64,000 nt of DNA from Cichorium intybus (lineage: Eukaryota; Streptophyta; Magnoliopsida; Asterales; Asteraceae). The notes under the pieces were generated by a model that saw only the letters and a list, made by a program, of their open reading frames with translations, did not search any database and was not told where the DNA came from. Within the stretch, counting starts at the first letter, position 1, and each line of letters starts with the position of its first letter. Of this stretch, positions 1 through 10,396 are shown one piece after another. Made by a program: the position numbers and the translations under genes. The DNA lies in contig CM042010.1 of the NCBI GenBank assembly GCA_023525715.1, positions 87,535,384 to 87,599,383 on the forward strand, read 5' to 3'.

Positions 1-768
1 AGCTTCATCATAATCCATGTTGACCTGTTTGATCGCCCACAGTGCCCGATTGGCTAGCTCCACAGGCAAGTGACGTCCCTTCCCATAAACCAGTCGATAG
101 GGTGTAGTTCCAATCGGTGTTTTATAGGCAGTTCTGTATGCCCAAAGTGCATCGTCCAACCTTTGTGACCAATCGTTTCTGTCTGTTCTAACTGTCTTCT
201 GGAGAATTTCCTTGATCTACCGATTAGATACTTCTACCTGACCACTCGTTTGTGGATGGTATGGTGTTGCGATCCGATGGTTTACCCCGTAATGTTTCAG
301 TAGCCATCCAAACTTGAAATTCTTGAAATATGACCCACCATCATTGATGATGACCCGTGGAACTCCATGTCGAGTGAAGATGTTCTTCTTAACGAATTTG
401 CACACCACGTGATGATCATTTGTGCGAGTTGCTTCCGCCTCTATCCATTTGGAAACGTAATCAACAGCGACCAAAATATAGACATACCCATGTGAGGTGG
501 GAAATGGTCCCATGAAGTCGATTCCCCACACATCGAAGATGTCTACCACTAAAATCGGATTCAGTGGCATTTGATCCTTCTTTGAAATATTTCCGAGTTG
601 CTGGCAATTCAGACATTGTTTGGCGGTTTTATGAGCATCCATGAAGATAGTTAGCCAATACAACCCGGACTCTAAAACTTTGTACCCTGTATTCTTTCCA
701 CTAAAGTGTCCTCCACAGGCTGAAGCATGGCAATGCTCCAGCACATCGTTGATTTCTCTATCGGGCAT
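1..768 (-). pseudogene. Athila integrase (Ath-1), C-terminus outside window
   Basis: This is the integrase region of the Ath-1 polyprotein, in the same frame as the upstream RT-RNase H. An N-terminal zinc-binding region is visible (HCHASACGGH, later CLNCQQ). The catalytic core shows the first Asp in GIDFMGPFP, the second in INDGGSYF and the Glu in GQVEVSNR, so the DDE triad is present. An in-frame TAG at 217-219 follows NR and the frame then continues with DDALWAYRTAYKTPIGTTP and LVYGKGRHLPVELA, typical of the gypsy integrase C-terminal half. The stop looks like a CAG to TAG change. Another in-frame stop near 784 separates it from RNase H. The product would insert element cDNA in the nucleus; this copy cannot make it intact. 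Confidence 0.9.
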
Positions 769-783
769 GCATCGACGGATTAT

Positions 784-2526
784 TTAATCTTCTCCCACCT
801 TAAATAGACAGGGATCATCCCAAATAAACCTCATTGCATAAGTACGGAATTGCTTCTGCCTCTGTTTCGTCCAGTGCGTCGGCATCGCTCCCGTTGCCAG
901 AAAGTTAACGTAATTTGCATACCATGGAGCCCCAGTAAGTTCCAACAGCTGTTCATCAGGCAATGTGTCTTTGATGCCGGCTTCCAAACCTTCTACTGGC
1001 AATCGTGAGAGATGATCTACCACCACATTCTCCATCCCTTTCTTATCTTTTATTTCCACATCAAATTCTTGGAGCAGTAATATCCATCTGATCAATCTCG
1101 GCTTTGATTCCTTCTTTGCAAGTAGATGACGGACAGCACTGTGGTCAGTGTAAACCACCACCTTTGATCCCCGAATGTAGGATCTGAACTTATCCAAAGC
1201 AAACACTACAACAAGTAATTCCTTTTCTGTGGTTGTATAGTTCAATTGAGCTTCAGAGAAAGTCTTACTAGCGTAACATATAACTACTTGCTTTTTGTCG
1301 ATCCTTTGGCCTAACACTGCACCAGCAGCGTAGTCACTTGCGTCGCACATGATTTCGAAGGGTTGGGTCGAGTCGGGAGGTTTTAGGATAGGAGCTTCGA
1401 CCAATTTATTTTTAAGGATATTGAATGCTTTGACACACTCCTCATCAAAAATAAATGGTGCATCCTTCAAAAGAAGGCCACAAAGGGGTTTGGAGATGGT
1501 GCTAAAGTCCTTGATGAACCTCCGGTAAAATCCTGCATGACCAAAGAATGATCTGACCCCTTTCACTGATGTCGGGGGCGGCAATCTAAAAATAACCTTA
1601 ACCTTAGCTCGATCTACTTCAAATCCTCTTTCGGAAACTATGTGACCTAAAACAATTCCTTCCCTAACTATAAAATGACTTTTCTCCCAACTAAGCACCA
1701 GGTTTGATTCCACACATCGTTCTAATACCTTTTCTAACTGATTTAAACACGCATCGAATGTCGACCCAAAGATCAAAAAATCGTCCATGAAGATCTCCAG
1801 TGCATCACCAATCATATCCGAGAATATTGCCATCATGCACCTTTGGAACGTTGCTGGAGCATTACACAGGCCGAATGGCATCCTTCGGAACGCGAAAGTA
1901 CCATAGGGGCAAGTAAATGTCATTTTAACCTGATCTTCTGGGTGAATGGCAATCTGGTTGTATCCTGAGTACCCGTCTAAGAAACAGTAATATTTCTGTC
2001 CGGCTAGCTTCTCCACGATTTGATCGATGAAAGGCATCGGGAAATGGTCTTTAGAGGTTGCGGCATTAAGCTTCCGATAATCTATACAAACTCTCCATCC
2101 AGTCACGAGTCTTGTAGATACCTTATCACCATACTTGGTATCCACTACAGTAATTCCCGATTTCTGTGGCACGGTTTGCGTTGAGCTGACCCACTCGCTG
2201 TCGGAGATTGGATATATGATTCCCGCGTCTAACCATTTTAGCACTTTTTTCTTCACGACCTCTTTCAAATTCGGATTTAGCCTCCGCTGTGTGTCTCTCG
2301 CTGGTTTTGATCCTTCTTCTTTTATGATCTGATGCATGCATGTCGTGGGGCTGATCCCCTTCAAATCCGCAATTGTCCAGCCGCTGGCCTCATTGTGCCT
2401 AGATAGAACTTCAAGCAATGCTCCCTCCTGCTCTGTTGTTAGATCGGCTGATAGAATCACTGGTAAAGTATCTTCTTTTCCTAAGAATGCATACTTAAGG
2501 TGAGTTGGCAACGGTTTCAACTCCAA
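784..2526 (-). CDS. Athila reverse transcriptase and RNase H (Ath-1)
   Basis: This 580-codon open frame holds a complete gypsy RT followed by RNase H. RT motifs in order include GWRVCIDYRKLNAAT, the palm motif with FLDGYSGYNQI, then FGLCNAPATFQRCM and the catalytic FMDDF. RNase H shows the first Asp in FEIMCDASDYA, the Glu in TTTEKELLVVV, the next Asp in VYTDHSAVRHL, and closes with VVDHLSRL. The enzyme copies element RNA into cDNA in the virus-like particle. The open frame begins just after a stop at the 5' side, and the protease domain is upstream in a broken frame, so the start shown is not a true translation start. It is one of the best-preserved coding stretches of Ath-1. Confidence 0.93.
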   Translation of the reverse strand: MELKPLPTHLKYAFLGKEDTLPVILSADLTTEQEGALLEVLSRHNEASGWTIADLKGISPTTCMHQIIKEEGSKPARDTQRRLNPNLKEVVKKKVLKWLDAGIIYPISDSEWVSSTQTVPQKSGITVVDTKYGDKVSTRLVTGWRVCIDYRKLNAATSKDHFPMPFIDQIVEKLAGQKYYCFLDGYSGYNQIAIHPEDQVKMTFTCPYGTFAFRRMPFGLCNAPATFQRCMMAIFSDMIGDALEIFMDDFLIFGSTFDACLNQLEKVLERCVESNLVLSWEKSHFIVREGIVLGHIVSERGFEVDRAKVKVIFRLPPPTSVKGVRSFFGHAGFYRRFIKDFSTISKPLCGLLLKDAPFIFDEECVKAFNILKNKLVEAPILKPPDSTQPFEIMCDASDYAAGAVLGQRIDKKQVVICYASKTFSEAQLNYTTTEKELLVVVFALDKFRSYIRGSKVVVYTDHSAVRHLLAKKESKPRLIRWILLLQEFDVEIKDKKGMENVVVDHLSRLPVEGLEAGIKDTLPDEQLLELTGAPWYANYVNFLATGAMPTHWTKQRQKQFRTYAMRFIWDDPCLFKVGED

Positions 2527-2610
2527 GGTTGGCGGCTCCTATAAGGATGGCTTTAGTGTTTTCGGAATCTCCGTTGGCAACTTCTCGATTTGTGAACATT
2601 CTTCATGTTT

Positions 2611-3261
2611 CTATCCTTTCTCCTTCTCTTCCGCCTTGCCATTTTCTTCTTGAAATTCAACTACTTCCTGCTCTAATACTTCAGACGTGTATTGTTGCAC
2701 TAATTCGTCTATGATATCAACTTGAAAGCATTCTTCCTCGTCTATCGCACTTCCCTTTGCATCAAAGATGTTAATCTTGGTCTGCTGGTGCCCAAATGAT
2801 ATCCCCATCTCTCCTGTGCGACAATCAATATTTGCATTTGCTGTGGCCAAGAATGGTCGTCCAAAAATGATGGTGGGTTGTTCTCCATTAACGGCTTGAT
2901 GGGTGTTCAGAACCAAGAAATCAGCTGGCTAATAGAAATTTCCAACCTTTATGATGACATCGGAGAGCATTCCTCTTGGGATCTTTGTAGACTTATCGGC
3001 AAGCTATAAAATCACATCTGTAGGCCTCAAGGTACCGAACTCATGCTTATCAAACAGCTGACCTAGCAAAATATTTACACTCGCACCTAAATCTAATAAT
3101 TCCTTCTTAATATGCACGTCACCCAAACCAACAGAAATGAGGGGTGCTCCTGGATCCTTCATCTTGGGTGGTAATGCGTCCATGATTATTGAACTGACAT
3201 ACTCAGTCAATTCAATCTTCTTGGGGAGATGTGACAAGATGTGCTTCTTATGGATGCACAT
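2611..3261 (-). pseudogene. Athila aspartic protease region (Ath-1)
   Basis: Two open pieces (3261-3004 and 2916-2611, minus) cover the retroviral-type protease. The active site reads LLDLGASVNILL at about 3110-3065, with the usual Asp of the DTG/DSG motif in the variant DLGAS that is normal for Athila. The second piece has FGRPFLATANANIDCR, the conserved C-terminal half that forms the hydrophobic core near the flap. Stops between the pieces and before RT break the polyprotein. The protease would cut the Gag-Pol precursor in the particle. Confidence 0.85.
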
Positions 3262-3484
3262 ATCCTATAAATTTTCTGTATAAGCAGGGACTTCCTTGAT
3301 GAGCTTGACTAATGGAATATTGACTTTGGTTTGGCTAAACAGCTCCCACATCTCCTCTGCTTGTGGTCCCTTCTTTCCATAAGGTCTTTTTTCTAGCTTT
3401 TCCAAAGCCGCGGGAAAAGGAGCTATTCCACTCGTCTCCCCTTTCTCCCATTTACTTGTAGGTTCTCTGCTCTTGTTTCTCCTT

Positions 3485-5435
3485 TTATTTTTTCTTCTCT
3501 TTTTCTAATTCTTCTTTTTCATCGAACACTATTTCCACATCGCTATCCTCTTCTGCTGGTGGAGCAGCAACTTTATTGTCCACCTTCTTCCCACTTCTTA
3601 GTGTGATGACTTCATTCACTTGCATCTTCTGCAGTTGCACCTTTTCTTGCTCCCTTTCCTTTTCTAACTTCATCAACTGCTCCCCCAGCCTCAAGATCGC
3701 TTGAGTATTCGTGTCTTCAGCTTCCTTGAGCTTAAGAAAAACTTCGTAGATCTCCTTTGTGCCAACATTTGTGCTTCTCTCTTGTGGCGTTGGTTGCACA
3801 TTTTTCTGCCTCACTTGTGGCTGCCTATTTTCCCTCTGCTGATTGTTTCTGAATGGTCATGGCATATTATGAAACTGACCATATCCGTGCACTTGACTGA
3901 TTGCCTCGTGTGTCATTGAGCACTCATCGTAGTTATGACCTACTTCACTACATGTATTATAGATGACTAGACTGTGCAAGACATAAGCTCCTTTCTCCTT
4001 CTGGAATCTTGCGAGCATCTGATTGAATTTCCTAGTAACAGCACTCAACTCACTTTGAATTTCTTTCTTCCACTTGTTTTCGGCCTCTATGTTCACCACA
4101 TACACCATGTTGTCCTTCATTGACCTACTAACTTTTGAACCTAAACTTAACTGCTCCAAAAATCTCCATGCGTCTTCCGACTCTTGCCACATAAATGTTC
4201 CACTCGATGAAGCATTTATCATCGCTTGATGTGTTTCATTCACCCCTTCAAAGAATAATTTCACTAGCTGCCACTTTGGAATTTCGTGATGCGGGCTCAA
4301 ACGCCTCGTGAAATGCTTCCCCCGGCTTCTGTTGAAAATCTTGAATTGTGCGTCTAATCTCGGTAGTCTTACTAGCTGGGTAGAACTCTTGCAAAAACTT
4401 GGTCTTTAACTGATCCCATGTAGTGATACTATTAGGCGGTAAAGATGTGAACCAGTACTTGGCTTTGTCCTTTAAGGTAAAAGGAAATAATCTTAACCAA
4501 AAAATATCTCTATTGGTGTTCCTAGGGGTATTGACATTAACTATGGCTATGAACTCATATAAGTGATTGTATGGATCATCAATTTTATACCCTCTAAATT
4601 ATGTTAATACTCCTATCAATTGAGGTCTAATTTCTACGTGAGTATCTTCATTTTTAGGAATATAAATAGGCGACGCATCGTCATACTCCCGAGGTTGGAA
4701 GTGCGATGCAACCGATTACCCTCTCGGTTGTGGAAAACGTAAAGGTTGAACAAAGTTACCGTTATAATGATCATTGTTGTAACCTTGTTGACCTTGCGGT
4801 TGTTTCGGTTGTTGTATTCTTCGTGGAGGTCCCCGACCTCTGTTCCATTGTTCCTGCTGCTGTGGAGGAATCCATCCTTCATCCTCATCGTCATATCCAT
4901 GCTCGACCTCCTGGTATTGATACTGCTGTGGCGGAGGTTGTTGTGGTTGTACATATTGGGTTTGTTGTGGTAAGGTTTGAAAAACGGGTTATGGTTTAAA
5001 GATGGGTGGTTGGTATGGTGGTTGTAATGGTTGTGATTGTTGTGGTTGACAAATGGTTGCTTGCTGGCATGGCGTTGGGTTGCCATCTCGGGTTGGCGCT
5101 CCCCAAGGCAACACAGCGGAAAAAGGATTGGTTATGGTTTGTCCTAAAGGTGGAACTGTCGACGGAGTGCATGCTCGTATCGATGCGGGGGCTGAAACCG
5201 CACCACCAGTAGTACTCGTGCTACCAAAATGAAATTCTGACACTGGAGGTATAAATGGAATTCCCCCGGTTACCTCGCCCACAGGATTATGGGTAACATC
5301 CTCTATAGTAACACTACTGGGACTCATTCTATCTAAGTGCCTACGCACACGATTCTTGCGTGCGGTTCGTTCGATTTCAGAGTCAAAAAGCAAGGGTGAT
5401 GTTTGCCCACCCCGACGGGTACGTATGCACTACTG
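3485..5435 (-). pseudogene. Athila gag (Ath-1), frameshifted
   Basis: Gag is readable in pieces. An N-terminal piece at 5435-4989 contains SPLLFDSEIERTARKNR, a typical Athila gag start, and a Gln/Pro-rich stretch. The capsid part around 4560-4130, split over frames, includes FTSLPPNSITTWDQLKTKFL and PHHEIPKWQLVKLFFEGVN. A nucleocapsid knuckle lies at about 3960-3905 as YNTCSEVGHNYDEC, where the first zinc-binding Cys is replaced by Tyr. A charged coiled-coil piece at 3814-3485 ends the gag. The His/Asn-rich ORF at 5086-4634 is a frame-shifted reading of the Gln-rich part. Gag would form the particle; several frameshifts make this copy non-functional. Confidence 0.82.
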
Positions 5436-5499
5436 CAAAACACCTGCCAAAACCAAAGCAAAAATACTAAGTTTGAGTCCCAAAGCAAGGGTGATGTTT
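5387..5499. repeat. 18-bp direct repeat at the gag-LTR junction of Ath-1
   Basis: AAAGCAAGGGTGATGTTT occurs at 5387-5404 and again at 5482-5499, 95 bp apart. The first copy is part of gag and the second directly abuts sequence homologous to the LTR. The expected tRNA-Asp primer site, seen in the sister element at 61434-61451, is absent between gag and LTR here. The arrangement looks like the scar of a deletion and duplication that removed the end of the LTR, the primer site and the leader. Confidence 0.7.
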
Positions 5500-6367
5500 T
5501 ACCAACTGTAGTGTCACTCTACAGCCAGAAGGACTAACTTCTACTTTCCCAAAACAATCCAAACACACAATATCCAAACAAATGCTAAAAACCAAATCTA
5601 ACATAAACTAAACTAAATCAAATCAATTTCTAAACTAAGTTTGCTTACTGGAATTAGAAACAAATATCAGAATCAGAAACAAACAAGAACAATCCAAAAA
5701 GCATCCAAAGCAATAAAGCATAAATAAAGGTAAATAATGCAAACCAACATGAACCGAATGATTAACTTGATTAAACTTTAATCCATAAGGTTCAAAACAG
5801 TAACATACGAAAATAAGAAGCTATAACCTACTGCTACTGGTTGTCACTATCCAGAAACACCAAGCTACAAGCTTAAAACAACTAAACTAATATTGAAAGC
5901 AAGGTAAAACATGAAAATACCACAGTAGGTTGCTGAAATCTTGAAACTTGAGTCAAAGTCGCCGTAAGTCCACCTTAGAGTCTGATCTTCGCCTCTGGAA
6001 TTTGACCTAATGGCCTCTATTTGTAGTTGTGGAAAATTAGAACCCGCGCCGCGCATAGCTCATAACCACGGCGTGCGTAGAGCCTTATCCCCGTTTTCTC
6101 GCGGTTTGAATTTCTTCCACCGCCTCATCTCTTTGACGTGGCACGTCGTGCACACATGCATTCCCGCGGCGTGCGTGTTCAGTCGACTCTTTTTGACTTT
6201 ATCCTCAAACTTCTTCATTTTTTTCCGCGTTTAGCCCCTGTTTATAACTTTTCTTCGCAAACAAGCACTAACACAAAAAGTGAGAATACCAATGCATATA
6301 TGATATATTTTCACCAAGAATAGGGACTAATAACGACTAAAATACTTGATATTACTAGGCATTTTCA
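5500..6367 (-). mobile_element. 5' LTR of Ath-1, 3' end deleted
   Basis: Read on the minus strand it starts TGAAAATGCCTAG, then AATATCAAGTATTTTAG, matching the starts of the LTRs at 32595 (minus) and 58565 (plus), which begin TGACAACGCCTAG. It shares with the solo LTR at 31490-32595 a block of GC-rich motifs (GCGCCGCGC and related, about 6040-6180). About 130 bp at its 3' end, present in the solo LTR, are missing next to gag. Confidence 0.8.
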
Positions 6368-6568
6368 AGCAACGGTAACGAACACGCTAATCTTCTTCCT
6401 CATCATAACCTGATACCGAGCCATCATTGATTCCTTCTTCACAGGGACCCGCTCCTCAAACAGTGCTAGTATCACCGTCTTAACCGAATCAATCACAGGA
6501 GGGAGCATCTCAAATACAGCCCTAGTCACCTCCACAGGGACCAAATCTCGAACACCCTGATCACTCAT
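6368..6568 (-). pseudogene. gypsy gag N-terminal fragment cut by Ath-1
   Basis: A short open frame starts at an ATG at 6568 and reads MSDQGVRDLVPVEVTRAVFE, followed by an amphipathic stretch. This resembles the N-terminus of gag in plant Tekay-type chromoviruses. It is cut off exactly where the Ath-1 LTR begins, so the most likely reading is an older gypsy element interrupted by Ath-1. The family assignment rests on a short stretch and is moderate. Confidence 0.45.
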
Positions 6569-7807
6569 TTAAGGCCCATCACGGTCTCACGAACTCGACC
6601 AGAGTCTCGAATCATTTTCTTTTGGTTCAACCTTCCTCATTTTGAAATCCGAAAAGAAATGGGTTCAACACCCTCTTGACACACAATACACATGATTCCG
6701 TCATCTATAGACTTCCTAGGTCCCCCCGGGTCTTCCTTCGTTCCAGGTACGAATCCTATGCTTCCAATAGCACGAGCCCTTATACTACCTTCCATACCTA
6801 TTCGTACTTGTTCCGAAAATCGCCCCGATTCCCTAAGTCACCTAACTCTCTTCTAAAGGGCATTCATATTTCATTCATACGACCCTACACTTAGCAGTCT
6901 TCTTAGTCTTCCTAGGAATTCCACATCTCACCTGCACTACAGGAACTTCCGTACATATGATCAGGTTATCTCGTGAACGTGTATTCGTATGCACTAAGAA
7001 CAGATAGACAATTGAATAAATGTCCCTACCTTAAATTCACAACTAAAATAAGGAATAGTTAGTAAGGCTGGTTCAAGTATTCTATGGCTATCCGATCCTA
7101 TTACATACAATCCCTAAGCATTCCTTGAACTTCCTAACACTATAAGCATAGGTCCAAAAGGCACACATAAGCAGCACATAGCAAACAGCACACAACAAGC
7201 AGCAAACTAGGAAAAAGGCATCCCTATGATCCAGGCCAATTCTATCATGCAATTTCTAAAGTGGATCCTTAACCTACTTCTAGCATACATCATATCATCA
7301 GCACATATTATCATGGATATTTTGGGAATTAAAACCCTTACTTGAGCTCCGGCCGACTGTACGCATCGCATCTCATTACTTTTTAAAACCCATTTATCCA
7401 TTTAAAATCATAAGTCAGGTATTCATACCACGTCTCAATCTCCCAAGAAACAATCAAACAAGCACATGCAAGGGAGTTTCCACATGATACTCTACCTAAC
7501 CCTTTGAAATTTATTTTAAGATGGGTTTTCCTTTGAAAATCGTTTTAAAAAATCCTCAAATCCCTAGATTGAGTTTGGAATCACATTCCTGTTCATGCAG
7601 ATCCCTCAAACCAAGGCTTTGATATGGAGTAAAAAAATCCTTTTAAAAATGGTAAAAATACATAAAACGGTTTGTCAAATGTACTCCTCAAAATCTTTTG
7701 AGACACTAAGCGTGCACTCTCCATGATTAAGGAACCCGATAACCATGGGAAGTTGAAGTAAATACTCAAGGAGTGCCACTATGTTTTTTAACTAAGTTGA
7801 GAAAGGA
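6569..7807. other. non-coding flank, possible leader/LTR of older gypsy element
   Basis: No coding region is supported here. The position upstream of the gag fragment on the minus strand suggests the leader and perhaps part of the 5' LTR of the same gypsy element. I could not find a tRNA-Met-type primer site or a clear LTR end. Cop-A is inserted at the right end (target GAAAC at 7808-7812). Confidence 0.35.
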
Positions 7808-7812
7808 AACTG

Positions 7813-8510
7813 TTGGGATTTTTACAGATTAACATAATTCAATCAGGCAGTAGAAGATAAAACATATTAAATCCCAAAAACTAAGCAGATTATTTAGCAG
7901 GATCATATCATGTTCGTAATCAAGATCATAAGTCATAACAGTTGCATCAACAATATAGATGAATTAGATTCATACCTTTTGTTTGGATGTTAATGATCCA
8001 AACTAGAATCCCTCTAATGATTCATACCCAAGGTCACCAGAAGAACAAGCATACAGAAACTTCTAAGTTTGTGGAAATCGATCCAGAAACCCTTGAAGGG
8101 TTTAAGGATTTCGAAAAAGAGGAGGGAGGGAGGAGAAGAAGGAGCTGGCGGCACCTCTTAGGGTTGGGATGCCTTAGGGTGCACCTTAAGCTCTTTATTT
8201 ATTGTGCATGGGCTCCTAGGGTTTCAAACTTAGGAGCCTTTTGGCGGCCGCGTATCCTGGACTTGTTCTATTAATTAATCTAATAATTAATTAGAATCCA
8301 ATCCCTTAATTAATTTCTATAAATTAATTCATCAATTAAGTCTTGATCTAGTTTCTAATTAATATATTTCTCAATAAATTATTAAACAGATCATTCCTCT
8401 GTTATTTCTGCTACTGATTGTTTTTACTGGGCCGCGAGGGCAACCTAAATAGGACACTACTATTATTAGAAATATCACCACAGTTGGTGATCTTGGACAT
8501 ATTTCCAACA
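7813..8510 (-). mobile_element. 3' LTR of Cop-A
   Basis: It begins TGTTGGGATTTTTAC and ends ATATTTCCAACA on the plus strand. It matches 25353-26050 along its length with scattered substitutions and the same length of 698 bp. Confidence 0.92.
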
Positions 8511-8525
8511 GTCTCCCACTTGGAC
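8511..8525 (-). promoter_or_regulatory. polypurine tract of Cop-A
   Basis: On the minus strand the sequence just before the LTR reads GTCCAAGTGGGAGAC, the usual copia AAGTGGGAGA plus-strand primer. It fixes the orientation of the element. Confidence 0.75.
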
Positions 8526-9722
8526 ATGTCGTCAACTTTATACAGGTTTTGTCCTGAAATTGACTTACTGTGCTCTAAGCATGCAAGTTGTCAGGATAAG
8601 TTCATTACACTTATGATCGACCCAATAGCAGAAGCTCATGGGATCTAACTCTTCTTGTTCTGAACTACTTCAGTATCAAAGGATTGACTCACTATTAATC
8701 CTGTGTCACGATTTAGAAAACTCTTTTCTCGACGTCATGCATCTTGAATTTCTTCAAGATAATACTCAGAATCAGGCTAAGTCCCTTCAGACGTGTTTAT
8801 CTATCTCTATAGATGCTTATACTACGTGTGTATATTGTATCCCCTTTAGTCCTTTTATAGTGAATAAGTTATTAAATCCAAGTCATTATACTTTGTAACA
8901 ATAAGAAATTGTTTCCTATAAGCAGTATGTCACCGACATACGTTGATAGGAAGATTAGAATAATGCTCTCACCAGCTTTGACATAATTATAGGACTCTTT
9001 CTTTCACAAAATCCAAACACTTGGCATATTTTATGATTGCAAAGATCCTGGCTTGTGAGGTGCTCGTTTGATTCTCTAGATGAATCTTTTCAGCTATGTA
9101 CATTCTGTTTAGGTATTTTGGCATGTTCAAAACCTCTTGGTTGTACCTTACACACAACCCCTATGTTTTCCATTCAAGGAAATCGGTTCTGATCATCCAG
9201 TTTTGCTATGACTCACGGAGTGTAGTCATGACAAGTGATATCTTTACAGATACAATTTCTTATCTCTCTAATGAGAGTGCTTTTCTCATAATAAATTTCT
9301 TGAGTCTGAGCAATCCCTACTCAATCAGTTTTGCTTTGAATGTGAGTACATTCCTATCTATGTCGTTTTTCTTTTGAAGATTCAATTACTCCCACTAGTT
9401 TTTAGGTGAGGTGTAAGATCACTAAAACTAATACATAGACTGAGTCTCGCCCTTTTATATCCTCTATTTGGCAGTAATCGGGCTCACTAATGCTTCCAAT
9501 TCCATGTAGTTGGATTACTCATCCGTACTGTCTTAGTGTTTTACCATTAACTAGTGTATCGCCTTTTAGTAATATGAGACCATAATACGTCATGAAGGTG
9601 ACCAATACTACTAGACTTGCAAATAGGAGGAAAGTATGTCAAGTTCATCTCTTAATAGGAATCTGATCCCTAGTTAAGTCCTAGTATTGACTAAAAGTTT
9701 CTTCCTTGGTTAATCCTTGAAT
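8526..9722 (-). pseudogene. decayed RT-RNase H of Cop-A
   Basis: No long frame survives. On the minus strand near 9440-9330 the sequence matches the start of the RT domain as also seen in Cop-J (30740-30830) and Cop-K (49910-50004): a stretch reading like LTPxLKxxGV followed by a broken HRNVLTFKAKL-like block. The rest up to the purine tract should be RT-RNase H by position but is too mutated for motifs to be read. Sire-B is inserted at the 5' side. Confidence 0.5.
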
Positions 9723-9727
9723 CTCTT

Positions 9728-10236
9728 TGTTGAGATATTTTGTGATGAAGTGCTGATACATCCGAAGTCCTACCCACAAGAAACCCCGAAGTGAATAAAC
9801 AAGAGGAGACACCGAAGTCTAAAGACTCCGAAATGCTATGCATAAAAGATCCGAAGACTTCACAGCCTGTCCTCTTGTCTTTTGTGTGCACGCGTATAGT
9901 ACAATACGTGTTGCATGAATCTCCTATCCTATTGTCTAGTACATTGATAGGATATTCTCTGTAAAAAGTGTACTATTGGTATCACTGATTCAGTATAAAT
10001 ATCAGTGATACCATACCGTGTCAAATGAGTGATTACAAGTTTAGTTTACGTAAATTGTATATCTCCAAGATAGAAAACCCAACTGTAAAACCAAAGTTCT
10101 AATCGAATCATTCGGCACATGTTATTCATATCTTATTGTTTAATTAAGCTATGTTGCATTATCATTGTGTGATTGATCGTGTAATTGATTTCATATCTAT
10201 ATTAGTTCATCTATTCTCATATTTCAACACCCAACA
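9728..10236 (+). mobile_element. 5' LTR of Sire-B
   Basis: The 509-bp LTR starts TGTTGAGATATTTTG and ends CAACACCCAACA. It contains a TATA box inside a perfect inverted repeat and, in its first 180 bp, five CCGAA motifs. The LTRs of Sire-E are the same type. Confidence 0.93.
9978..10012 (+). promoter_or_regulatory. TATA box enclosed in a 12-bp perfect inverted repeat (Sire-B LTR)
   Basis: The left arm GGTATCACTGAT (9978-9989) and right arm ATCAGTGATACC (10001-10012) are perfect inverted complements. TATAAATAT (9994-10002) sits in and beside the loop. The same structure is in the 3' LTR (about 22149-22183) and in both Sire-E LTRs (50252-50285; about 58118-58151), with one mismatch in the last. 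It is probably the core promoter. In the 3' LTR it would also be part of the transcript as a hairpin. Confidence 0.7.
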
Positions 10237-10238
10237 AG

Positions 10239-10250
10239 TGGTATCAGAGC
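10239..10250 (+). promoter_or_regulatory. primer-binding site (tRNA-iMet) of Sire-B
   Basis: TGGTATCAGAGC begins two bases after the LTR end. It is the standard copia minus-strand primer site, complementary to the 3' end of initiator methionine tRNA. Confidence 0.93.
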
Positions 10251-10396
10251 AAGTCAGCTCAAAAACCTGTTGATAGAGTTCGAATTCGTTTGCTTCAGCT
10301 CTAAATCTGAATTGATTCTCAGATTTAGTCTTCCGCAACTGTTGCAAATCTCTACCACCCGTTTTTACTGAAAAGATCCTGTTGAAATACATCAAG

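Larger units (their letters stand above)
1..6367 (-). mobile_element. Ath-1: Athila-type Ty3/gypsy retrotransposon, partial
   Basis: Read on the minus strand the order is LTR (about 6367-5500), gag, aspartic protease, RT, RNase H and integrase, with the end of integrase and the 3' LTR beyond the left edge. The protease motif DLGASVN, the RT motif FMDDF and the RNase H block ending DHLSRL fit the Athila lineage of gypsy elements. The LTR starts TGAAAATGCCTAG and is related to the LTRs at 31490-32595 and 58565-61428. Gag contains frameshifts and the primer-binding site is missing, so this copy is dead. It is inserted in a gypsy gag fragment just to its right. A further env-like gene, common in Athila, could lie outside the window. 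Confidence 0.9.

Noticed and set aside
4634..5086. His/Asn-rich 150-codon ORF on the minus strand
   Set aside because: It is a frame-shifted reading of the Gln/Pro-rich Athila gag; the other frames carry recognisable gag motifs on both sides.
4706..5212. Val-rich plus-strand ORFs
   Set aside because: Antisense shadows of the Gln/Asn-rich gag codons, with no independent support.
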